This document shows positions 14,932 to 23,385 of a stretch of 64,000 bases of DNA, in pieces. The translations under genes were made by a program, and so were the position numbers. This DNA comes from Plantactinospora soyae (GTDB taxonomy: Bacteria > Actinomycetota > Actinomycetes > Mycobacteriales > Micromonosporaceae): contig NZ_JADBEB010000001.1 in NCBI RefSeq assembly GCF_014874095.1, positions 4,526,001 to 4,590,000 of the forward strand. The letters are read 5' to 3'. The stretch's first letter is position 1. Each line of letters begins with the position of its first letter. The notes under the pieces are model-generated. The model did not search any database. It saw only the letters and a list, made by a program, of their open reading frames with translations, and was not told the origin of the DNA.

Positions 14932-17718
14932 TTGTCACGACGACGAACACCGCTACGCGTCCGGACCGCCCTGCTCGTCACCGCCGTACTCGTGCCGGGG
15001 AGTGTGCTCACCGGCGCCCCGCCGGCCGCGGCGACCCGGGGACACGCACCCAAGGCGCCGACCGCGCTGACGGTCAACGACCGGGTACGTCCACTGAACA
15101 TCGAGGGAACGCCGCAGTTCGGTTGGCTGCCCCGGGACAGCGACCCGGGCGAGGTGCAGAGCGCGTACCGGCTGACGGTGTCGGCGGCGGACGGCGACGT
15201 CGTCTGGGACTCGGGCAAGGTGTCGTCCCGGCAACAGTCCTACGTGCCGTACGCCGGGCCCGCGTTGCTGCCCGGTGCCGCGTACCGCTGGGCGGTCCGG
15301 ACCTGGGACCGGACCGGCCGGATCTCCCCGGCCGGCACCGGCGGCTTCGAGACCGGCATCTCCGACACGCAGTGGGAGGGCGCCAACTGGATCCGCCGGG
15401 TCACCGGTGACGCCGACGACTACACGCTGGCCCGCAAGGAGGTCCGGATCGGCCGGAGCCGGGTCGTCCGGGCCCGGGCCTACACCGCCGCCGACCACAC
15501 CTACGAGCTGTACCTGAACGGCCGCCGGGCCGACCGGGGTACGTCGTTCGGCTACCCCGGCGAGGACTACTACCAGGCCGCCGACGTCACCGACCTGGTC
15601 AGCGCCGGCAAGCCGCTCGCGCTCGGCGTCCGCTACCACTGGTACGGCAGCGGCCAGGGCCGTCCCGCCGGCACCCCCGGACTGCTGATGAAGCTCGTCG
15701 TCGAGCACGCCGACGGCAGCCGGGAGGTGTTCGTCACCGACGGATCCTGGCAGGTCACCCGGGACGGCTTCTTCCCCAGCGGATCCGCCCGGCGCAACGG
15801 TGAAGGTGACCGGATCGAGCGCCAGGACGCCCGCGCCGAGATGGTCGGCTGGACCTCGCCGGGCTACGACGCCACCACCGCCGGCTGGACGCCGGCCACG
15901 GTCGTCGGGGCGCATCCGGCACCGGCGTACCCGCACCTGATCGGCCAGGAGACCCGGCTGACCGAGCGGACCGTGAAGCCGGTCGCGCTGACCACCGCCG
16001 CCGACGGCACGGTCGTCGCCGACTTCGGCGTGGTCATCCCGGCCCGCCCGGCGGTACGGTTCGACGCCGGAGTCGCCGGCCGCAGCGTGCCGATCCGGGC
16101 CGGCTACAACCTGAACCCGACCACCGGCCGGGTCGAGACGTCCACCCTGCTGTCCCAGGGCACCGACATGAGCTTCCCGTACGTGCAGAAGGACGGCCGG
16201 CAGGAGTTCCGGGCCTTCACCCACCTCGGCTTCCGCTACCTGGAGATCCCGGACGCGCAGGAGAAGATCAGTCGCGACGACGTCTCCGCCGTCGTGGTGC
16301 ACACCGACGTACCGACCGGTCGGGAGGGGACGTTCCGCAGCTCGGACCGCACCCTCGACGCCGTCTGGGAGATGCTGAAGCGGTCGGCGATCTACTCCGT
16401 GCAGGAGGCGTTCGTCGACACCCCCACCCGGGAGAAGGGCCAGTTCCTCGGCGACGCGGCGGACATCTCGTACGCCACCATGGGCGCCTTCGGCGAACGG
16501 GACGCCACCCAGCAGGCGATCCGGGAGTTCCTGTACTCGGCCAAGCGGTTCTGGAACACCGGCAACGACCTCGGCCGGTACAACGCGGTCTACCCGAACG
16601 GCGACGGGAAGCGGGACATCCCCGACTACTCGCTGATGTTCGTGGACTGGGTCTGGCGCTACTACTTCGAGACCGGTGACCGGGCACTGCTGGCCGAGGC
16701 GTACCCGTCGATCCGGGACACCGCCGACTACGTGCTGCGGCACATCCCGGCCGACGGTCCGACCGCCGGCCTGGTGACCCGGCTCTCCGGCGGCAGCGGC
16801 GCCTACCAGTACGGCATCGTGGACTGGCCCGAGCCGGGCCGGTTCGGGTACGACATGACGGCGGCGGCCCGGACCACCATCAACGCCCAGGGCGTGGACG
16901 TGCTGCGGACCACCGCGCAGATGGCCGAGGCGTTGGACCGGCCGGACACCGAGGTGGCGAGCTACTCCGGGCGGGCCGGTGCACTCGTCGACACGATGAA
17001 CGCCAAGCTGCGCCGGGCCGACGGCGTGTACGTCGACGGGCTCGCCGCGACCGGCGAGCAGAGCACCCACGCGGGCCAGCACAGCACGTCGTACGCGATC
17101 GCGCACGGCGTGGCACCGGCCGCCGATCGACCGGCGCTGGCCGGGTACCTCGCCTCGCTGGGCATGAAGCAGGGGCCGATGACGGCGCACTGGCTGCTCC
17201 AGGCGCTCGGCGACGCGGGTCGGCCGGATGCCGTACTCGACCTGCTGACCAACCCGGACGACCTGGGCTGGGCGAACATCCTCGGCCAGGGCGGCACCTT
17301 CACCTGGGAGGCCTGGACGCTCGACCCCGGCAGCAACTTCAGCCAGTCGCACGGCTGGGGAGCACAGGCCGCCGTCGACGTCCAGGAGACGCTGCTCGGG
17401 ATCCGGACCGCGAGCCCGGGTGCCGCCGAGGTCGACATCGTTCCGCCGGCCACCGGACTGGCCCACGCGGCCGGCACCGTGCACACCCAGAGTGGCCCGG
17501 TGACCCTGGACTGGCGTCGGAGCGGCGCCGGTATGCGGGTCGAACTCGACGTGCCGGTCAACGTCACGGCGAGGGTCGCGCTGCCGGTGGCGGCCGGTAC
17601 GTCGTACCGGGCGTCCGGCCCGAGCCGGGCGAAGTTCGTCGGCGTCGAGGACGGCCGGGCGATCTTCGAGGTCGGCTCCGGTCGGTCGAGTTTCCAGCCG
17701 GTGGGCCGCACGCACTGA
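14932..17718 (+). CDS. secreted GH78 alpha-L-rhamnosidase, second tandem copy
   Basis: A 928-residue secreted paralogue of the preceding enzyme, without the concanavalin-like insert. After a Sec-type signal (about residues 1-36, RRRTPLRVR then hydrophobic) come the fibronectin-like domain, the N-domain and the barrel. The acid motif is DTPTREKGQFLGDA (Glu501) and the base motif TFTWEAWTLDPG (Glu793), followed by SQSHGWGA. TTG 14932 is chosen over the upstream ATG 14854 because GAGGAG sits 6 nt before it and the signal peptide then begins at once. It has no operator of its own, which fits co-transcription with the upstream gene. A strong hairpin follows the stop. Two different GH78 enzymes in tandem probably split linkage specificities. 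Confidence 0.88.
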   Translation: MSRRRTPLRVRTALLVTAVLVPGSVLTGAPPAAATRGHAPKAPTALTVNDRVRPLNIEGTPQFGWLPRDSDPGEVQSAYRLTVSAADGDVVWDSGKVSSRQQSYVPYAGPALLPGAAYRWAVRTWDRTGRISPAGTGGFETGISDTQWEGANWIRRVTGDADDYTLARKEVRIGRSRVVRARAYTAADHTYELYLNGRRADRGTSFGYPGEDYYQAADVTDLVSAGKPLALGVRYHWYGSGQGRPAGTPGLLMKLVVEHADGSREVFVTDGSWQVTRDGFFPSGSARRNGEGDRIERQDARAEMVGWTSPGYDATTAGWTPATVVGAHPAPAYPHLIGQETRLTERTVKPVALTTAADGTVVADFGVVIPARPAVRFDAGVAGRSVPIRAGYNLNPTTGRVETSTLLSQGTDMSFPYVQKDGRQEFRAFTHLGFRYLEIPDAQEKISRDDVSAVVVHTDVPTGREGTFRSSDRTLDAVWEMLKRSAIYSVQEAFVDTPTREKGQFLGDAADISYATMGAFGERDATQQAIREFLYSAKRFWNTGNDLGRYNAVYPNGDGKRDIPDYSLMFVDWVWRYYFETGDRALLAEAYPSIRDTADYVLRHIPADGPTAGLVTRLSGGSGAYQYGIVDWPEPGRFGYDMTAAARTTINAQGVDVLRTTAQMAEALDRPDTEVASYSGRAGALVDTMNAKLRRADGVYVDGLAATGEQSTHAGQHSTSYAIAHGVAPAADRPALAGYLASLGMKQGPMTAHWLLQALGDAGRPDAVLDLLTNPDDLGWANILGQGGTFTWEAWTLDPGSNFSQSHGWGAQAAVDVQETLLGIRTASPGAAEVDIVPPATGLAHAAGTVHTQSGPVTLDWRRSGAGMRVELDVPVNVTARVALPVAAGTSYRASGPSRAKFVGVEDGRAIFEVGSGRSSFQPVGRTH

Positions 17719-17740
17719 TCCCAGCACATCTATAGTGATC

Positions 17741-17774
17741 GGTCAGCCCACAACCCTCTGGTTGTGGGCTGACC
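17741..17774 (+). terminator. 15-bp perfect stem-loop after the GH78 pair
   Basis: GGTCAGCCCACAACC (17741-17755) pairs perfectly with 17760-17774 around a CTCT loop, 22 bp after the GH78 stop codon. It is a very stable intrinsic-type terminator lacking a U-tract, as is common in actinomycetes. Confidence 0.85.
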
Positions 17775-17778
17775 GCTG

Positions 17779-17828
17779 TGATCACGAATGGTGTGGCTCG
17801 TCCCGGCCGACAACACTATTCGTGATCA
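17779..17828. repeat. 16-bp inverted repeat between GH78 and NACHT genes
   Basis: TGATCACGAATGGTGT (17779-17794) and ACACTATTCGTGATCA (17813-17828) pair with one mismatch across an 18-nt loop. It begins 4 bp after the preceding terminator hairpin. It could be a second terminator arm, an operator for the NACHT gene or an element boundary. Its AT-rich ends differ from the surrounding DNA. Confidence 0.7.
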
Positions 17829-17945
17829 TCGGATACGAACTAATCGCTTGGGGGTGCGGCTGGCCAGGTAATTTGTGTTCTTTGCACAGGCGTGCGGATT
17901 GGACGGTGTAGCGGCCTCGACGTGGGACCTGGCAGGCTGCACGGC

Positions 17946-20306
17946 ATGCCGAGAGAGAAGAATTGGCGGGTCTGGCCGTTAATCGGCTTGGTGATCGTCG
18001 TTGCGCTGGCCGCTTCTGCACTTGCATCAGTCGCGGTTTCCCGGGATTCGAGCCCCATCGGCGACGATGTGCAGACCGTGACGTCCGTCTTGGCCGTCAC
18101 CGGCGGACTCGTGTTGTGGCTCTGGACCAGACTGCGTCCAGAGGTGCTGACATCGGCCGATGTGATGGCCCGTGCAAGTGATGCACTGGCGAAGGCCGTG
18201 CAGGGCCAGTGGATTCGGGCCGCGAACGAGCGGCGGCTGCAGCATCCCGCCCCGATAGCCATCCGCTGGCGGTGGGCACAGCGAGGAGTGACCGGTCCGG
18301 CGAGCGAGGCTCTCGGGACCGCCGGGTATGCGCGATTCGACGTCCTACCGGGGATGACGGCAGCGACGCCGGACACCGTGATGCAAGGCGACATTCCTGA
18401 CATTTTCCGACTCTATGGCGGCTTGGATTCGGGCCGGGTGCTGCTTCTTGGCGATCCTGGAACCGGGAAGTCCGCGGCGGCAATCCTTACCGTGCTCAAC
18501 GCGTTGAAGCAACGACAGCATCTCGACGAGCCACAGCGTGCGCGAGTGCCGGTACCGGTGCTCCTCACCGCGCAGGGCTGGGACCCTCGCCGTCAGCGAT
18601 TGCACGAATGGCTGGTTATCCGATTGAACGCCGAATATGCGTTCCTCCGATCGGGAATGTATGGTCAGAACGCCGCGACCCGCTTGGTTGAAAGCGGTCT
18701 GGTGGCCCTGGTGCTCGACGGCTTCGATGAGATTGCCGACGAACTGCGTCCGGTCGCGCTGCGGGCCCTGGATGAGCAGGCAACGTTTCGGATGATGGTG
18801 CTGACCCGTACCGGCGAGTTGGTCGAAGCGGTGGCGGGTGGACATCTACATGGAGCGGCCGCGTTGGAGTTGCTGCCGGTGCCCGCGACGGAGGCGGCAG
18901 ACTACCTGACCCGGAGCCAGGTCCACCCGACCCCACCGGCGTGGCAACGCCTCGTCGAGCATCTGCAAGGGACTCCGGAGAGCGCGGTGAGCAGTGCACT
19001 GGACAATCCGCTGATGCTCACCCTCGTTCGGGACACCTTTCCCACCCCCGCCGAGGTGGACGATCTCCTGACCCCGGGGAGATTCGCCAGCCGGGCCGAG
19101 GTCGAGGTACATCTACTGGGCCGGGTTCTCGCGGCCGCATATCGGTCACGCCCCGGGCAGAGGCCCAATTCGTACAGCCTCGATCAGGCTAGCCGATGGT
19201 TGGGGTACCTGGCCGCCGAAATGAGCCGCCGTAACACTCGCGATCTGGCATGGTGGCAGATCCGTCGATGGGCTCCCGCATCCCTTCGCAGTATCCCCGA
19301 CGTTGTAGCGTCATCAATAGGTTACGGGGTGACGGTCAGTGTTCTCCTGGTGATCGCCTTCGACGCCGGTTCCCGTGTCGCGGCAGGTATTGGCGCCGGG
19401 CTCGTGAATGGAATCACCACCGGAATGTTGCTCGAGTGGCAGGATCGACGGAGAGACGCCGGCCACAGCCGGTTGCGGCTGTTACGCGGCTGCCCTCCGA
19501 ACTTCGTGGACAGCCTCACGGTCGGGCTCGCCTCGGGACTCCTGTCCGGGCTCGCCGGTGGAGTCGCGGTCGGATTCGCCCTCGGCCTCGGCCGAGGCCC
19601 GGTCACCCTGCTGGTAGTCGGCGTCGGGGCCGCGCTTGCCTTTGGACTCGCGTGCGGCAGCACCGAAGCCATCCTGGTGGGGCGCAGGAACAGCAGTCCA
19701 CGCTATCTGCAGAACCCCCGCCTCGGCGGCATCGTCTCCAGGAAGAATCTCCTGGTGGCGATCGGGTTCGGAATCGTCTTCGGGCTCGTGTCGCTACTCG
19801 CGGTCGGGCTTACCAGCGGACCGCTGGCCGGCCTGATATCCGGGCTTGCTGTCGGGGCCTTTGCCGGGCTGGCACTAGGGCTCCTCAATGGACTGGTACA
19901 GCCGTCGGCCCAAACGCTGAGTCCGATGGATCCGGTCACGAGCTGGCGTCGCGACCGTCAGTCCGGCATTGTCGAGGGCGTCATCTACGGGCTCAGCACG
20001 TTGCTCATGTTCGGGCTTGCGGGTGGGCTCGTCGATGGCATCGCGACCGGGCTTGGAGTCGGGCTCGTGGCGGGACTCGGCATTGGTCTTCCATTTGCCT
20101 TCTCCGTTTCCCAATCGTGGCTGGCGACATTCGGATTCGTAATGCTGCGGTGTGCGGGGCTCTTCCCCTGGCAGGGTATGCGTTTTCTGGAGGACGCTCG
20201 CGCACGCGGCGTTCTGCGAACCGTCGGATCGGTGTACCAGTTCCGGCATGCCCGACTTCAAGACGAGCTCTCCCTCTCCTACCAACGGGACGTCACGCGC
20301 CGATAG
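17946..20306 (+). CDS. membrane-anchored NACHT-type NTPase with glycine-rich multi-pass C-terminus
   Basis: A 786-residue STAND-type ATPase. Two N-terminal membrane helices (about 10-32 and 42-60) precede the NACHT core, with Walker A GDPGTGKS (169-176) and Walker B LVLDGFDEIA (Asp258, Asp261, Glu262). The core is followed by a winged-helix-like region. From about residue 450 the protein is a run of hydrophobic segments packed with G-x-x-x-G spacing (for example GLASGLLSGLAGGVAVGF), some 8-10 passes, then a short cytoplasmic tail. NACHT proteins in bacteria include anti-phage sensors; here the glycine-zipper membrane part could be the effector. ATG 17946 is preferred over GTG 17892, though neither has a strong ribosome-binding site. 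GC content is visibly lower than in neighbouring genes, suggesting transfer. Confidence 0.82.
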   Translation: MPREKNWRVWPLIGLVIVVALAASALASVAVSRDSSPIGDDVQTVTSVLAVTGGLVLWLWTRLRPEVLTSADVMARASDALAKAVQGQWIRAANERRLQHPAPIAIRWRWAQRGVTGPASEALGTAGYARFDVLPGMTAATPDTVMQGDIPDIFRLYGGLDSGRVLLLGDPGTGKSAAAILTVLNALKQRQHLDEPQRARVPVPVLLTAQGWDPRRQRLHEWLVIRLNAEYAFLRSGMYGQNAATRLVESGLVALVLDGFDEIADELRPVALRALDEQATFRMMVLTRTGELVEAVAGGHLHGAAALELLPVPATEAADYLTRSQVHPTPPAWQRLVEHLQGTPESAVSSALDNPLMLTLVRDTFPTPAEVDDLLTPGRFASRAEVEVHLLGRVLAAAYRSRPGQRPNSYSLDQASRWLGYLAAEMSRRNTRDLAWWQIRRWAPASLRSIPDVVASSIGYGVTVSVLLVIAFDAGSRVAAGIGAGLVNGITTGMLLEWQDRRRDAGHSRLRLLRGCPPNFVDSLTVGLASGLLSGLAGGVAVGFALGLGRGPVTLLVVGVGAALAFGLACGSTEAILVGRRNSSPRYLQNPRLGGIVSRKNLLVAIGFGIVFGLVSLLAVGLTSGPLAGLISGLAVGAFAGLALGLLNGLVQPSAQTLSPMDPVTSWRRDRQSGIVEGVIYGLSTLLMFGLAGGLVDGIATGLGVGLVAGLGIGLPFAFSVSQSWLATFGFVMLRCAGLFPWQGMRFLEDARARGVLRTVGSVYQFRHARLQDELSLSYQRDVTRR

Positions 20307-20383
20307 TTCACTGAAGGCTTGTGCCTCGTCGGTAGCCTGGCAGCGGGCATGGCCAGTGTTCCCGGGGTGAGTCGGAGGTCGAT

Positions 20384-20968
20384 GTGGCGCGGCAGCGGGT
20401 GGGGCAGCAGCGGCCGGGCGGGACGCGCGCGCCGTACCGGGGGCCGGGCCGGCAGTCATCGCCGACCCTGGGCGTCGATGTCGGCGGCGTGATCGTCGCA
20501 CTGAGCGGCCGGGACGAGGACACGTCCTTCTTCGGCAGCCGGCCGTTGGAGACGCCGGCGGTGGCGGGAGTCTTCGAGGCGCTCGCCACCCTGACCGCCG
20601 AGCCGTTCGCCAGCCGGGTCCACCTGGTCTCCAAGGCCGGTCCGAAGGTCGCCGCCAACACCCGCGGGTGGCTGACCCACCACGACTTCTTCGACCGTAC
20701 CGGCATTCCCGAGGCCAACCTGCACTTCGTCCGGGAACGCCGGGACAAGGCACCGGTGTGCCAGCGGCTCGGCGTCACCCACTTCGTCGACGACCGACTC
20801 GACGTACTGGCGCACCTGGACACCGTCGAGCACCGCTACCTGTTCCTGGGCGGCACCGACGCGCGGGTCCCGGACGGTAGCCTTCCCGACTGGGCGACGG
20901 CGGCCGACACCTGGGCCGGACTCGCCACCCTGTTACGGGAGTCGGTCCCCGTCGGGGAGCGGCCGTAA
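20384..20968 (+). CDS. HAD-superfamily-like hypothetical protein
   Basis: A 194-residue protein with the motif GVDVGGVIVALSG near residues 30-42, a variant of the HAD nucleophile loop (Asp-x-Gly in place of Asp-x-Asp). The matching late motif is THFVDDRLDVLAHL, typical of the HAD acidic metal site. The Thr/Ser and Lys motifs could be HLVSKAG and ERRDKAPV. It may be a phosphatase or a non-catalytic relative, since the second Asp of the DxD motif is replaced by Gly. GTG 20384 has GGAGG 5 nt upstream. It follows the NACHT gene by 77 bp in the same direction but shows normal high GC, so a functional link is uncertain. Confidence 0.6.
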   Translation: MARQRVGQQRPGGTRAPYRGPGRQSSPTLGVDVGGVIVALSGRDEDTSFFGSRPLETPAVAGVFEALATLTAEPFASRVHLVSKAGPKVAANTRGWLTHHDFFDRTGIPEANLHFVRERRDKAPVCQRLGVTHFVDDRLDVLAHLDTVEHRYLFLGGTDARVPDGSLPDWATAADTWAGLATLLRESVPVGERP

Positions 20969-20983
20969 TGGTCGGGCCACCGG

Positions 20984-22120
20984 CTACCAGCGCAGCGGAA
21001 GGGTGGCGACGAGGTCACCCAGCCGGTCCGCGATGAGCTGATGGTCCTGGAGTGACGGGTGCCAGTGGCAGCCGCCGTAGTCCAGGCCCGAGTTCTCGTA
21101 GTACCAGTAGCGGATCCGGCTGTCGCCCTGGTCGTTGCGCTCCTGGACGATCTGCTGGGCGAGTTCCGCGAAGGTCGTGGTGTTGGACATGTGGGTGGCG
21201 CTGACCACGATCACCGTACGCGGGCCGTACCGGGCCCGAAGCTTGTCGAGGAAGGCCTGGTACGCGGCGCGGTAGGCGGCGACCAGGCTGTCGGGGGTCC
21301 ACTGCTCGACCGGGTTGATCGCGGTGGAGAAGTCGTTGATGCCCAGGCCCACCACGACGAGCTGCGGCCGCCAGGTACCCGGGTTCTGCCAGACGTCGCC
21401 GTCGACGTTGAGCAGGGCCCGGTCGTAGTACGTGCGGTAGCTGGTTCCGGGTTCGCCGCCGTTGTAGTTGCGGACCATTCCCCGTCCGGAGAAGGCGTTG
21501 ACCTGGTAGTCGGCGTTCAGGCGCCGTGCCGCGAGCGCGCCGAAACCGAGATCGGCGTTGGTGGTTCGGTTGACCTCGTCGGAGGTGCAGTCCCGGGTGG
21601 CGGACAGGTTCCCGTAACCGGCGGTGTAGGAGTCGCCGATGAACTCGATCTGCCGTTGCCGGGCCGGTGGCTTGGCCAGGATCGCGCCGCCCGGAGCGGC
21701 GACGAAGCCGCCGAACGTACCCGTCGCCCACGGGCTCTCGGTGCGCTTGACGAGTCGGACCCGGTGCACCCCGTTCGACAGGCCGTTGATCCAGTGCGTG
21801 GTCCGGCCCGGGGTCACCAGAGTGGCGACGGTGGCACCGTCGATCGCGACGTCGTAGTCGTTGGCGGAGTCGTCGAGGACGATCCCGACACCCGTGCCCC
21901 GGAACCGACCCTCGAAGTAGACACCGGGCCAGCTGTACCGCGCCGAGCCGTTGTCGACGTCGACCCGGCCGGCGGTGTGCGCCTTGGCCAGGACTCCGGG
22001 GGTGGGCTGCTGTACGGCCGGCATCGACTTGGCCGGCGCGGCCCCGTGGGCGGCTCCGGGCAGCAGCGCGGCGGCCACCAGCCCGGCGGCCAGGGCGGCG
22101 GTGAGACGTACGGGTCGCAC
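20984..22120 (-). CDS. secreted SGNH acetyl esterase, CE2-like
   Basis: A 378-residue secreted esterase predicted to remove acetyl groups from plant polysaccharides. A Sec signal (about 1-26) is followed by an N-terminal jelly-roll (about 50-150, including YSWPGVYFEGRFRGTGVGI) as in carbohydrate esterase family 2. The SGNH domain then follows, with Ser164 in FIGDSYTAGYG, the GINDFS block, and DYGGCHWHP with His354 near the C-terminus. GTG 22120 is preceded by AAGGAG at 6-nt spacing. It sits between hypothetical and regulator genes and appears monocistronic. Its enzyme class fits the surrounding glycan-degrading genes. Confidence 0.85.
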   Translation of the reverse strand: MRPVRLTAALAAGLVAAALLPGAAHGAAPAKSMPAVQQPTPGVLAKAHTAGRVDVDNGSARYSWPGVYFEGRFRGTGVGIVLDDSANDYDVAIDGATVATLVTPGRTTHWINGLSNGVHRVRLVKRTESPWATGTFGGFVAAPGGAILAKPPARQRQIEFIGDSYTAGYGNLSATRDCTSDEVNRTTNADLGFGALAARRLNADYQVNAFSGRGMVRNYNGGEPGTSYRTYYDRALLNVDGDVWQNPGTWRPQLVVVGLGINDFSTAINPVEQWTPDSLVAAYRAAYQAFLDKLRARYGPRTVIVVSATHMSNTTTFAELAQQIVQERNDQGDSRIRYWYYENSGLDYGGCHWHPSLQDHQLIADRLGDLVATLPLRW

Positions 22121-22185
22121 GGGTTCTCCTTCCCGTTGCGGGCGAGGTCGACCGCAGGGATCTCGAGACGAACCAACCCGCAGGA

Positions 22186-22199
22186 TGTTACAGATATCG
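22186..22199. promoter_or_regulatory. possible degenerate GH43-type operator before the CE2 esterase
   Basis: On the minus strand CGATATCTGTAACA matches the operator at 128-141 in about 10 of 14 positions, with the right half-site GTAACA intact and an ATCGAT flank. It lies about 70 bp upstream of the esterase start. Only half is convincing, so membership of the arabinosidase regulon is weakly supported. Confidence 0.25.
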
Positions 22200-22242
22200 A
22201 TGGATCGGGGCGACTGCCGCGCGCCGGCCGGGTGGTTCGGCC

Positions 22243-23190
22243 TCAGGATCCGCTGTCCCGGAAGGTGCTGCGGTACGCCCGTGGAGCCACGCCGCTGATC
22301 CGCTTGAACTGGGTACGAAAGTTCGTCGGCGATGTGAAGCCGACCTGGTGCGCGATGCGGTCGATGCCGTGGTCGGTCGTTTCGAGGAGTTCCTGGGCCC
22401 GGCGGACCCGTACGGCGTTGAGCCACTGCATGGGTGTCTGGCCGGTCTCGTCGTGGAAGCGGCGGTTGAGGGTTCGGATGCTCATGGCCGCGTGGCTGGC
22501 GAGGTCGTCGAGGGTGAGGTCCTGGTGGAGGTTCTCCTCGATCCATCCCAGGATGTGCCCGAGGCCCGTGGCGAGTCGGCCGGGGGTCTTCCGCCGGATG
22601 AACTGTGCCTGCCCGCCGTCGCGGTGCAGCGGCGCCACGGTCAGCCGGGCAGCGTCGGCGGCGACCGCCGCCCCGTAGTCCCGATGGACCAGGTGCAGGC
22701 ACATGTCGACTCCGGCCGTGGCTCCGGCGGAGGTGACGACCTGACCGGTGTCGACGTAGAGGACGTCGGGGTCGAGTTCGACGGTGGGGAAGGCGTTCCG
22801 GAACTGCTCGGCTGCGGTCCAGTGGGTGGTGGCTCGCCGGCCGTCGAGGAGCCCCGCCGCGGCGAGGGTGAAGGCGCCGACGCAGATCGAGACTATTCGG
22901 GTGCCGGTGGCCGCCGCGTCGCGAAGTGCGTCGAGAACGGCCCCGGGCGTCGGGGCCAGCGGATCGTTGCGGCCGGGGACCACGATCGTGTCGGCCCGGG
23001 TCAACGCGTCGAGGCCGTGGTCGGCGGAGAGCCGAAGCGGTCCGGCGGTCACGACGGGCTCGGTGGCGCAGATCAGCACCCGGTAACCGGGCCGGTCACC
23101 CGGCAGTCGTACCCGGCCGAACACCTCGACCGGGGTGCTCAGGTCGAAGGCGATGGTGTCCGGCATGGCGAGGACGGCCGCGGTGTGCAC
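22243..23190 (-). CDS. GlxA-like AraC-family regulator with DJ-1/PfpI domain
   Basis: A 315-residue transcription regulator. The N-terminal half (about 1-200) is a DJ-1/PfpI-type amidotransferase fold with the cysteine nucleophile-elbow context SICVGAFTLAAAGLL, and likely senses a ligand. The C-terminal 100 residues are an AraC double helix-turn-helix (LTLDDLASHAAMSIRTLNRRF and IDRIAHQVGFTSPTNFRTQF). It is divergent from a stand-alone DJ-1/PfpI gene, an arrangement commonly seen for this family, which implies control of that gene and of itself. GTG 23190 starts the protein. A direct repeat suited to AraC binding lies between the two genes. Confidence 0.9.
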   Translation of the reverse strand: MHTAAVLAMPDTIAFDLSTPVEVFGRVRLPGDRPGYRVLICATEPVVTAGPLRLSADHGLDALTRADTIVVPGRNDPLAPTPGAVLDALRDAAATGTRIVSICVGAFTLAAAGLLDGRRATTHWTAAEQFRNAFPTVELDPDVLYVDTGQVVTSAGATAGVDMCLHLVHRDYGAAVAADAARLTVAPLHRDGGQAQFIRRKTPGRLATGLGHILGWIEENLHQDLTLDDLASHAAMSIRTLNRRFHDETGQTPMQWLNAVRVRRAQELLETTDHGIDRIAHQVGFTSPTNFRTQFKRISGVAPRAYRSTFRDSGS

Positions 23191-23268
23191 GGCAAAATCC
23201 TAGTGCTCGGCGAGACCGGCCACACCGGGCGTCAGGTGTCAATGACGGGCGCCATCCCTGTTCAGCGC

Positions 23269-23297
23269 GCTGGCAAGATTCAGCCGAATGCTGGCAA
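23269..23297. promoter_or_regulatory. direct repeat, candidate AraC/GlxA binding site
   Basis: GCTGGCAA occurs at 23269-23276 and 23290-23297, exactly 21 bp (two helical turns) apart, in the roughly 195-bp divergent promoter region between the GlxA-like regulator and the PfpI-like gene. AraC-family proteins typically bind such spaced direct repeats. Confidence 0.5.
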
Positions 23298-23385
23298 TCG
23301 CGCCACTGGAGTTGACGGTGCCGGCTTGGCGAGCATGGACGGGTGCGATCCCGCACACCGAACCGTTCAGCTTGAGGAGCCTTTG

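Noticed and set aside
17892-20383. Complete mobile element around the NACHT gene
   Set aside because: Base composition suggests transfer, but no integrase, transposase, attachment-site duplication or matching inverted repeat on the far side was found.
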